Shown piece by piece: positions 25,201 through 36,174 of a stretch of 64,000 nt of DNA (positions are counted from its first letter, which is position 1; each line of letters opens with the position of its first letter). The DNA is from Onchocerca volvulus (Eukaryota > Nematoda > Chromadorea > Rhabditida > Onchocercidae). Made by a program: the position numbers and the translations under genes. Under the pieces are notes generated by a model. The model was not told the DNA's origin, ran no database searches, and saw nothing but the letters and a program-made list of their open reading frames with translations. Location of the stretch: NCBI GenBank assembly GCA_000499405.2, contig HG738138.1:18143753-18207752 (forward strand), written 5' to 3'.

Positions 25201-25571
25201 GTAGTAATATTTTTATGAAATTATCAATTCAATGATTTATTACTGTTCATTAAGTAATAACAAGTTATCGTTTCAATCATTAATTTTTTCCATCTTTGGT
25301 GTCTATTTTCGTCATATTCTTCTTTTCAATCGCCTCCTAGAAAATAAAACTGGAAGAAAAGTTGATGAAGGCAGCACCGTTAAGAGTTACTTTTAGCTAT
25401 TGTCTAAATCTTCTTTATGCTCAAGGGGTAAGGATTTTCTCCTGCATAGTTTACTAAAACTTTTCTTAAAACTGGATATCCATTCAATTAAAATCTTTGT
25501 CGATCGGGAACTAGTTATGTTGTATCCACGGCTTTGGATTCTTATAAAACATACTAGTGGGATCAAAACGC

Positions 25572-25643
25572 AGGGGGCACCCGGATTTGAACCGGGGACC
25601 TCTCGATCTGCAGTCGAATGCTCTGCCACTGAGCTATACCCCC
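25572..25643 (-). tRNA. tRNA-Cys(GCA): tRNA-Cys (anticodon GCA)
   Basis: A 72-base cloverleaf read on the minus strand. The acceptor stem GGGGGTA pairs with TGCCCCC (one G-U). The D arm is GCTC/GAGC with AGTGG in the loop. The anticodon stem TTCGA/TCGAG carries loop CTGCAGA, giving GCA. The T arm CCCGG-TTCAAAT-CCGGG has the canonical TTC sequence, so B-box and A-box promoter elements are intact. No intron. A T-rich stretch follows within about 60 bases as a possible Pol III terminator. Confidence 0.97.
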
Positions 25644-26537
25644 AGCGGAATTCATCCACTTCAAATCAATTGGGAAACTTTCAGCAGCGTGAAAATAAAA
25701 TATTTTTGAGTGAAATTGCATCATAGAACAATAGAGGAAACCAACCGGCATTCACTCACTCATGTCAAAGAAATATCAAAGAAATCCCGGGAGCATAGGT
25801 AAGTGAAGAAATAAGCGCGATGCAATGTCACATTCATTATAACCAGATCGATGTCAGCTCTCGAGAAGATCAGTATTTCAATGAGTTTATCGGAGATTCC
25901 GGTATAACCCAAATAGTTAAAGAAAAGCTTGGCCAGTTCTGGTAGTTGCTCATAATTTCTCGAAATGATGTTATGGAATTGTATAATAACGGATATAAGG
26001 TATTTAAAATTTATTTAGAAATTTGACAAAATTGCACAAGACAATAATAAGGCAGTACTGTTATGTCCCAATATGTTGTTCTGGAGAGAAGCCATAAAAC
26101 AAAGTCGTGAAGATGTGAAGATAGACGAAAAAGAAAAATAATAGATTTTCGGGATTAAATTCTCGAAAAAAAAAGCTGAGAAACATGGGAAGTAAATTCA
26201 TTTTTATTGCATAATTATTTTAAAAGAATAATTTCGAACATAAATCTAATTCCAATGAATTAATTAGAAAGGAAGAAGGAACTAAAATTAATCAGAAGTT
26301 AAATTATTTGTATTATTAAGCAGAGCATTCTCAATTTACGTCATTAGGAATACTGGTAGAATTGGTATAAATTGAAAAAAAACAAGAAACGATACTAAAT
26401 AGTTCAAATGTGAAAGTTCGTATGGAGAATGTATGCAAAACCAAGCATTAGCCTCCTAATAAACTAATCTGGACAAAATTATATTTATGAAAACTAGAAG
26501 AACAAATGCGGTTGATAATGATTTAGAAATAGTTCCT

Positions 26538-26572
26538 CCCCCCCCCCCCCCCCCCCCCCCCTCTCCCCCCCC
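26538..26572. repeat. C24 plus C8 homopolymer tract
   Basis: Twenty-four consecutive C (26538-26561), then TCT and C8. G-rich on the minus strand, hence able to form a G-quadruplex, and an extreme outlier in this AT-rich window. It lies about 110 bases past the PLB-like stop codon, probably in or near its 3' UTR. Length is likely to vary between reads or individuals. Confidence 0.9.
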
Positions 26573-26682
26573 ACTCCATAAATGCCAATAAAACTCGGCG
26601 ATTATCATTTTGCGCAAGATGTATTGAAACTTCACAATTCCAGAAAAATTTGTCTTTCCCGTAACATTGTGAATTCTAAGAT

Positions 26683-29600
26683 TTAATAAGATGCGCTACT
26701 GTCCTCATCAATATATTTCCATGTAGTCCAATTAAATCCTACCGGTGGCTTCTTGGGAAAATTTTCCGCTACTTCACTAATTTTATTATTGTGTCTTCTG
26801 AAACGGCAAGTGGTACCAAGAATAATAACAAATAATATTATTGCCATGATCAATACACTCATCGCAATTAACTGTTCCGAGCGACGACCATCTTTATTTA
26901 TCTGGAATAAGATTCTTTTGATAGTCCAATTCATGCAGGAAACTTAAATTTTGGAAAGTTTAGCTATATTTTGGTTGGAAATTTGCATCAGAAATAAATG
27001 ATTTATGAAAACAATTATTAAAAAATGTTTGATAGGGAAGTAAAATTTATGATGATATGATTGGTTAGAAATTTGTGCATTACAGCATCATTTGATAACT
27101 TCTCTGACTTAGCGGTTGTTTATTTACTCCCTGCATTTTAAAATAAAGCAATCTCCAGGTTAGAAAAAACTAAGGAAGAGGAAATTACCCGATAGACTTC
27201 CTGCGTCACATGTTATATATTACGATAATATCAAATTTTAGCTAGAAAAAATACAACATTTTGATTTTGTATGAACTTAGAATTAAAACTATTTTCTGGT
27301 AATCAGCAAAAGAATTATTAAGTGAAATAATATGCTAACTTTTTGATGATTCCAAACACAGAAGGCACTGTTTTTTTTAGTACGAACAAATGGGCACTGT
27401 GGATCAGCACAAAACGGTCGTTCTAGAGTGAAATTGAATTTTTGTGATCGATCCGGCAATCTCGTTAATATCGCGTTCCATATTGCTATGTGAAGAAGGG
27501 ATAAACCACGCGGTGAAAAATGTACACAATCATGGCCAAGTAAGGACAAGTCTATCCTACAAAAAACGATTTCATTTTTGCTGAGATTGAATTGAATGCA
27601 TGAATCGTGAACTGTTTTGTTAGCAGATTAATTATTAAAGATAATCAAATAGCTCTCATGAGTTATTTACCTCAAACAAATCTTTATGATTAGCATTTCA
27701 ACAAATTTATATCACGAAAGAAATTGCATTAAAAATACAAACGATCCGTAATTTGGTTCAGTATTTTTTCACAGGATTAATAACTAGTTAAAAAATGTAA
27801 CAAAACTTACTGATTAGAACCAGATAAGAAAGGTAATGAGGCATCTTTCATGAGCGGTAAAATTTGTACAGTAAATAATGAACTTTGAAAATGTAATTCA
27901 CAAATTTTTTCAACCTTAAATAAATTTGCATAGAAGATTTCTCATATAGTATCACTCATGGAATAGAAATTTTACCCTGTATGGTAAAACATGTAAAAAC
28001 AGCAAATATGTTGAAGAATATAATTTGACGGTATCAAAATGAATTTTCAAGTTGTCGATGGATGAAATAAAACCAAATCAATGCAACATCTGTTATTTCA
28101 GTCAGTGAACTGTTATTGCGGAAATTAAGTCTGTCTTACAGCTTCTGATAATATTTGGATTTTTTACTATCCACTTTTAAGGTAATTCAATCAACAAACT
28201 TGGTCCCAAATGGAAACCGGATTCAGCTTTTGATAAAGTTTCCACGGTTCCAGCAATGTCTGACATGCTCGATGTGCATCAGACGCATCTTGCCATAGTT
28301 GCAGCGTGGAACTTCGTATCACAATCAAGATCGTCCGTTGTGGTATCACTTCATATAATAACTTAATTGACTTCATCACTTCCACTGCTGATTGCTCAGG
28401 CTCTTGTAACTCACCATCCTATTAAAAAATATGGAGATTTTAAGAGTCACTTGAGATAAAATGCTGCAGTACAGTATTAGGATAGTTAAGCATTACAAGG
28501 ATTTTGGTGCGAGACGAACGGTTCAAAGAGGATCTCAAATCCCATTCTTTTATTCGATAAGTTGCAAAATTTTATTAAAAATTAAAATTTTATGAGAAAC
28601 CTCCATGTTCGGCATGATAACAATCAATTTCCATTTATTTCGCCAACTCCTATGTTCCATAAATTTTTTTACCAAATACTGTGTTTGATTTTCAAGTTTT
28701 GTCTCATTTGATGATTCAATGACTGTCAGATTTCGAATAAATTTCATCAAAAATTTAACAATTGATGGTAGCGAACTAGTGTAACTGGCATGTTGACATG
28801 AATCCATTCTCCCTGAAATTCGCCAAGTTCATTTTTACAGAGCCATCGCATGAAACTTATTAATTCTTAGTTCAAAAGAAAAATTATGATTTATGAATAA
28901 AACAATCCAACTTAATTGAAAAAAAATCTTGAATTCTAATTAAGAAAATAAAACTTATTCGTAAAATATTATTGCACTGCTAATTACAAACTAATCGCTA
29001 ATTAATCCCTTCAAATTTAAGTGAATTGAAGCCATCATTAAGATTACCTCTAATCAGTTCTATGATACTGTCATTACAATATCGTGTCAATTGTCCCAGT
29101 TCGGCATAGAGTTGTATATCAGCTGGGCATACATAATCTATATGATCCAATTTAAGATCTAACTTTGGCGCACAGTTCAATACCAAATCCGCTACTTCTT
29201 CCAATGCGCTACCCATATTTTGTTCATGAAATTGTCTATGCTGAAATTGAATCTTATGAATAAAAGAAGAATTAAAATAATGGCACTCTTAAAGATTAAA
29301 AGTAAAACTTTAGGAATTTTGATTAAAATTTCTGATTGCAGACGAAATTTATAATAATTTTAGGACTTCGTTGCAACATTATTTTTCTTCATCATCAATA
29401 AAGAAAACAGCACTGCAACAAAGTCATAGCAATTATTATAAATTTGATGTTATTGCCACTACATCGACATCATTATTATCATAATCGTTATTCATGTCAA
29501 CTTGATAACTAATAGCTTTTTTTTTTAAATAACTTAGTTATCACTATTATAGTCTGAAATTGGCAATTCATACTTGCAGTTCAATAAGATGCATCCATTG

Positions 29601-29705
29601 ATCATAAAATTTTTGATCAGTTCTCAACAATTCGGTAAGTCTCTGTCTGGTGTCATTGCACAAAATGGCTTCAATAATGAGAATTAATACAATCTCTGTT
29701 CTCAT
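26683..29705 (-). CDS. Phospholipase B1-family GDSL-like membrane protein lacking the catalytic serine (putative pseudoenzyme)
   Basis: Seven exons: 29574..29705, 29048..29240, 28601..28812, 28200..28418, 27811..27914, 27340..27556, 26683..26901; all phases match and give 431 aa. The N-terminal MRTEIVLILIIEAILC is a signal peptide; residues ~370-391 are a single TM helix with a basic stop-transfer (RFRRH) and ~40-residue cytoplasmic tail: type I topology. Family marks: VCPADIQLYAELG (~83-92, the block preceding GDSL), WKLIVI (~169-174), LLYEVIPQ, HDCVHFSPRGLSLLHIAIWN (295 on) and the nematode-type CADPQCPF tail. The GDSLT block is G-Q-L-T, so nucleophile Ser and neighbouring Asp are gone; the GGND block reads MPNM; Asp296/His299 survive. 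With conserved frame and splicing this suggests a non-catalytic role (lipid binding, receptor or decoy). A very recent pseudogene cannot be excluded. A CTGCAG acceptor at about 29717 precedes the start. Confidence 0.85.
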
Positions 29706-32700
29706 AATTCCCACATCTGCAGTAATACGAATTTATTGGTAACAAAATTGAATTTCGAATTTCTCTTCTATACAAAATGACGTTTCACTCGAAATTTGAT
29801 AAAAATCAATTGACATTCATTTTTAAAAGCATTAGATATTGTAAGTTTACAATTATATATTTTTTACAATGCTAAATACATTGAGCATTATGGCATCTTG
29901 AGCATTATATATGTATTAGATACTCGAGAACTTTTTTCATTCGAGATTTTTGGGATAGCACCAATCTTCATTCTCGAGCAATGGTTTTACGTATTTCGGA
30001 AATTTCTTGAGATTTCAAACATCAATAGAAATAAAGCAAACTATGTTATAAACACAACTAAACATAAATCGATATAAACATGACTAAACATAAACTGAAA
30101 CAAAGATGCAATCATTAAAAATTTACAATACTAAAATTGGTTTAGCTTTCAAGTGAATGTGATGGTACTTTAAAAAATTGCAACTTTCGATCAAGAAAAA
30201 AGGAACACTTTAAGCCTTAAATTTATTTTGTTTTACAGTCTCCTCAAAACATTAAATGTTATCATATCATTCATTCTGCTTCATTTAATAAATATATGCT
30301 CCAATATTATGCTTCATTCCAGAAATGTTTTATTCATAAAACATGCATGCTGTTGCTGTTTACTTTTCTTGCATTTGAAATAATTTGCTGAAGGAAGATT
30401 TCAGATGCAGTACTTACAGAAACTTGTTATACCTTGAGCGATACAATAAAACAATAACAGAAAGATTTATTGTTCTCATCGATGTCGGATCGCAAAAGTT
30501 CTAAAGAGATATGCTGCGCTTTTCATATAATACTGCATAGGCCAGGAGAAGAAACTGAATTGAAGTCCATATGTAAACTGTTCATGCATACTAAAATTGA
30601 GAGTTAGTTCTAACTTGATGACTAAATTATTGCCGATATAGACGAAAGAAAAATGTTGTGACGTAGGTCCATGATGATGCAGAATGTAAAGTATAAGTTG
30701 CTTTTTACATGTCCTTGCGTAAACTTCGTCTCATTTGCATATCATTGTTAGAATCCATATGTGCAGCTCAGTTAAGCAAAAAGCACAGCAAATATCCCAG
30801 AAGATTTCTTTTCAGAATTCATTTAGCTATGGTAAAAGAATTAAATCTTCAAAACGATCAATTAAATAACGACATGATAATGTCAGACGATGATTTGCTA
30901 TGCTTTTTGAACTTTCTCATTCGATGTTTGCACATTTTTTGAAACTGCAAAATTTTAAAGTGCAATATTTGACAAGTCTGAATATAATATAATTAAAAAA
31001 CAAAATTGTTTGAGCCGCTACGTGAATTCCACTGTTTGCATGGCATGAGAGCAATTAAGGATTTCGGTCAAAATCTGCTTTTAGAATCTGATGAGATGGG
31101 AAAGATCATGATGACCACGATAATGCGACACATTATAGCTATTTTCATCAATGCAAAAAACAGGTATTTCTTATGCATCAAAGGTAGTAATCTTGCAGAA
31201 AAAGACTAGAGACTGTGTAAGGAATGCTAAAATTGTTGAAAAAATGTTACAAAAAAAAACCAATGAACGCCTTGAAATTGGCAATCAAGATATCATCAAT
31301 AATAGGGATTGAATTATATATTCCGATTCATAATTACTCAAATTTTAAAATTGCCCTATGAGAAGCTTATCGAAATGACATTTTTTTCGAATCCTGTATA
31401 GAATTAAAATTAGAATTATTTGAGAGAAAAACAAAAAAAAATACATGCAACATGCAATGCATGTGCAGAATATAGCTAATAACTATAAATCAAATATAAG
31501 ACATGATCTGTGACAAGTCATTAATTAAAGTATACTGGACATTTAATATGCGTCATTTCCATAGTCCTATATGATACACTTTCAGAAAAGAAACGTTTGA
31601 AAAACAAGAAATTAATTGACAGTTTATTCATAAACATTAATTGTTTGTAAATAAATTTCTGGGAAGCGGGGATTCTGCTTCACTTCATTTCAGATCACAG
31701 ATTAAGAATATAATTTTAAACAATTCTTTAACATTTTTACAGCTTGTCTTGAATAATATTATATTATGAGGCCTCAAGCAACTGTATCTGTCCTAATTTG
31801 ATCTTTTATGTTTCAAAACTATGTGTGGACGTATAATCATTAAAGGTACATTTTGAAATAGATGGAAATGCAATGATCAAAATGCAAAGAATACAATTAA
31901 TGGAATTAAAAAAATAAAAAAAAACAGTCCATGAAATTAAGAGCAATAAAAAGCGAAAATACAAGGGAGATGCGGAGAGGGAGAAAAGGAAATAAGGGTG
32001 ATTGAACTGAAATAAGTTTGTAAGTCTCAACTTAAAACTGAATTTATGAATATCATATGTTGTAAATTAAATACATAACCAAACTGAAGTAATCGAAGCT
32101 TTCTTTTGCCAAAAGGTTCGAAAAAACTTATCCTTTATGATGCCAGAAACAGCTGTGTGGAACACATTCATGTTTATGACATGTATGTGGTGTAGATTTT
32201 CAGTTTCTTTTTTGATATTTAAATATATATATTATTTTAATCTCCATCCGCAAATCAAGTCAAAATCTTTCGAAATAGAAATTGTTGTTTGAAATATTAA
32301 GATGTTTTAAATTTGCAAAGCTGGAAGTTCTAATTTCCAAGTAGTTGTCAATTTGTATCTGATAAATTTATTAAATCGAAGCTGCGCTTGTAATTAAGAA
32401 TAGTAAAGGAAAGGAGAAAGATGAAACGGAGGGAATGTTTAAAAAAAGTGATTTGGATCTGTTTAAATTGTTTTAAATGTAAAATTCAAAGAGGATTATT
32501 TTGTCAGTGTTGAGGAAATATTTTTGAAATTGTGTCACATCAATGCACTGAAGGAATCAATTTAAGAGATTTAAATTGCAAAACTATTTTTTCCAACTGA
32601 AATAATGGCTTAAGTAAGTTTTCTAAAACTGAAAAAAATTATTAATTAATAAATAAATAATTAGTTAACCGAAATTAAAAGTATTGAATGGATTGTGTTA

Positions 32701-35700
32701 ACGATTCGACAGGCAGACACGTGATACATCAGATAAAAATAAAAAATTTGGAAAATATGAAATGAATGTTTGGCGGAAATAACATGAAAAATACACTACG
32801 TATGCATTCACAATGCAAATAATGGAATAAATCATATGGAAAACTCACAGTATGTGGTTTATGAGAATCAGCAGTAATAATGATTTGAGAAATATTAATT
32901 AGGATGTATTCATACACACCTGTAAGACGAAGAAATGAGAACGGAACATGAAATAGCGTGAATCTGATATCGTTTTGCTTTAACATTCGGAAACGCTCTT
33001 TGAAAGTGAAGAAAAAAGTGGTAAGATGGATGAATGATGCATATATATTTATTAGATATAGCAACATCTTTCTCAACAGTTAATCAGAATTCGAAACAAT
33101 TTATATTGGATATCGGCGAAAAATGCCATAATTGGATTCAATTATTTGATATTTGGAAGAAAATATTGAAATGACTGTCTTCTCCAGTATTTTTGATTGT
33201 CATATAGCTTCAAGAATACTTCATGCTAATTTTTCCATACTTTCAGAATTATTCGCAGAAAAATGGCATTTTCTGGATGATAAAATGCAGTAAAAACAAA
33301 CATTGGAGTTTTTCAATTTGCAAAATTTTTTGAAATACTGTTAAACTGACTAATGCATTACTTCGCAAATAATTAAGTCAGAAATCATACTGTGCGGAGT
33401 CGATCGGATAATCTGCACGCAAAATATACGAATTTAAGGAAGTCGTGAAATCTGATATACTTTTTTAAAATACTCAATGCATTTATAGTAGACGTACATA
33501 TTTTTTTGAGACCGGAAAAATTAACATACTTCAGGAACGAATCCAAATTTACGGTAGTCATGCTGGCTGAAATTAATATACATGTTCAAGACTTAAGTGG
33601 ATCAGAAAGCAACTATGCAAGGATGAAAATTCTGGAAGATGGAATACTTAACGAGATTAGCATATGTTCATGAAAGTAAAGTATTCTACAGTTCAATGAG
33701 ACTAAAGCTACCTATGATAAATTTGCTACCAACAGTAAATAATTTTACTGGCCAACCATGAAATCGTTTCATTCATTTATTATCCGCTTAAATCTGTATT
33801 TTAGCAGAAACATTATGTCGAAAACGGAAAATTTTCTTCAGTTCTTTGCTAAATAGTTCTTTCCAATTCAAATAGTTCCAGTTTCAATTCCTTTTTTTTA
33901 TAATATTTTGCGAATTATCAAATTAAATGAACCAAACTGATTTCTGGAAGAAAAACCTTGTTTTTCTTCCAGAATTTCCAAAATCTTCACCAAGAAATGC
34001 ACAGTATTATACTTCGTTTGAAATTGTTGTAACAAACCATTAAGTAATTATAAGAAACTATCCTAAATAATAAACCAACCAAATATTTAAATAATTGTAG
34101 AATTCACTGAACTGTTGAATCTGAAATCCGCTTCTTTAGTTCTGGAAATTATTGAAGAAAAAAAACTAAATAGTTTTTTTTTTTTCTTTTTTGATTATTT
34201 TCCCGATACTTTTATTCCGTTAATGTGAACTTTTTAAAGATTATTTCCTAATATTCAGATTGGGAATTTTTATTTTTCTTTTGCTAGATCATTTCCTAAT
34301 GATAGGCAACAAAATGGAAGTGAAAATGATGATAAATTTTATTTGGTACCAAATACGATTTGGTGCTTCGGATTTACTTTAATCACCAAGAAGCACAATA
34401 AACAATAATCGTTATTTATATAATCGGTGAGACATAAAAATACCTGTAATTTTCAAAAATAAGCAATTCAAATCGAACACATTCAATACTCTATTCTTTA
34501 AAAAGCTGCATAAATTTACAATTAAAGATATAAGAAATGAAATATACAAACATTCTGATACTGAATGTACAAGCAATTTTATTTATAGACTCTATATTTT
34601 CAAATAAAATTGATAAAACAATGATCTCAATTTGAAAGACAAGCTTAAAAAACTTTCAACTGAAAAACTGAGTGACAGAAATGACAGGTGAAAAGCATAT
34701 GATAGAGATAAATTTATCTTGGTTCTCTTTCCTAAATCGTTAAAATATTCTAATAACCGACAGACAGCACTCACCATACTAAAAGCATCAACAATTGAGA
34801 ATAAATGAACGGTAACGATTTGATTTTGAGAATTGTTACCATCACTTTTTGGTTTTTATCTATTTCCATCCCATCTGTGCGTACCACTATGTGTATCCGT
34901 ATGAGTCAACGGGCTAGACTCCAATCCCATCATATTGAAAAAAATTTTTTCTTCTCAAACTTTCCTGTTGATTTAGAGAAAAAATGAGTTTCTTGAATTT
35001 GCTACTGAAAGAACATCAAATCTTTTTCTCCTTTCTAAGCCACATAAGGCATTGCATGGAACCAATTTTTTATTTGCAAAAACAGAATGCATTTTTCTTA
35101 TTGTAACAAAAACTTTGATAAACGCAGAAATAATCAATGGATACAACTGCAGATACAATCAGAGATAATTAGAGGGAAATAGCTTAAGAGTAATTGAGTA
35201 GAAATGACTAAAAATGCAATTAAAACATAGTCTGTAGGATCAACTGAAAGGAAGACAATACTGCTTCTCTTGAAAATCCAAATAAAAGAAAATGATCGTT
35301 GCAATAACATTCGCCAAATGATTGTATCACAATTTTTTCACGTTGTGTAATGCGATATATCCTTCAATAATTTATGTAAAATTCTAACTTCCTATCTTTT
35401 ATCATCATAATACTTTTCTATCCTCCTCGCAAAATTCATCTTTCGACTATTTTTCATACAATTTCAATGAGAAATACGCAAACACTGCCCTGAACACATA
35501 CTTTATACATATTTAATTACATGGACAAAATTTCAAGAAGCAGAAAAGAAGCTAATTTTTGATGATGCAAATATATTCCCGAATATGAGTTAATTTCTGG
35601 ACGGTTTGCTCCGCGAACAAATAAATGAACATTCAACTATTTCAAGTTAGTAAAACTAGGCAAATCATGACTTCGGCGGAAGGAGGGAAAACTGGTAGGA

Positions 35701-36174
35701 AAAGGAAAGCGAAGAACAGAACGAATCCCCGTACTGGTTCTTACATCTACTGCAGAAAGTCATGAACCCGAAAAAGCTTCTATCTTCATTCAAAAAGATA
35801 CAAAAAAAGAAAAAAAAAAAGTTTAGAATTTTCACCCGTTTAGCGCCAGTACTGAGCACAAATTATACTCCAAATAAGATTTTTCCTATTACTGGAGAAC
35901 AATACAGCAAATGATCATAAGACGGAAATACAAATGGAAAAGACCTTGATGATCTCGATCGCCTACGAACCATTCAGAAAACGGACATCCTAACGAAAAT
36001 TTCGAGACTGCAGAATATTATATTTTTCTAATTCTACAAATAAAGATAACAAGATAACAATTTTTCACCAGAAAAGCATCCACAAAATAATCTCCATAAA
36101 TTAAACCAAATTATCATATTTCAACTTCTAAAAATGAAATATAAAGCTTAGAGACAAATTAATCAGTATCGCAA
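29706..36174. other. Intergenic region upstream of the PLB-like gene and downstream of cul-5
   Basis: About 6.5 kb, with both flanking genes on the minus strand. I recognise no exon. Short plus-strand open frames at 30709-30942 and 31006-31209 are the most protein-like but have no family resemblance or clean splice sites. A perfect 15-bp hairpin lies at 33942-33974. Confidence 0.5.
33942..33974. repeat. Perfect 15-bp hairpin with 3-base loop
   Basis: TTCTGGAAGAAAAAC, loop CTT, then its exact reverse complement. It is too short for a typical precursor microRNA. TTCTGGAAGAA resembles a heat-shock-element inverted GAA/TTC array (nTTCnnGAAn), which would make the two arms two candidate HSF sites. 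No nearby heat-shock gene is visible. Confidence 0.6.

Larger units (their letters stand above)
24407..26682. other. Intergenic region between convergent FABP and PLB-like genes
   Basis: About 2.3 kb holding the 3' ends of two convergent genes. It contains a degenerate repeat cluster (25022-25200), tRNA-Cys and a C-rich tract (26538-26572). Both-strand open frames around 25.4-25.75 kb are the tRNA read as protein. Confidence 0.6.

Noticed and set aside
25393..25751. Overlapping open frames on both strands (62-108 aa)
   Set aside because: They are translations through tRNA-Cys; peptides such as GYSSVAEHSTADREVPGSNPG are typical tRNA artefacts.
30482..31209. Series of short plus-strand open frames
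   Set aside because: No consistent splice sites or frame continuity, and no recognisable similarity.
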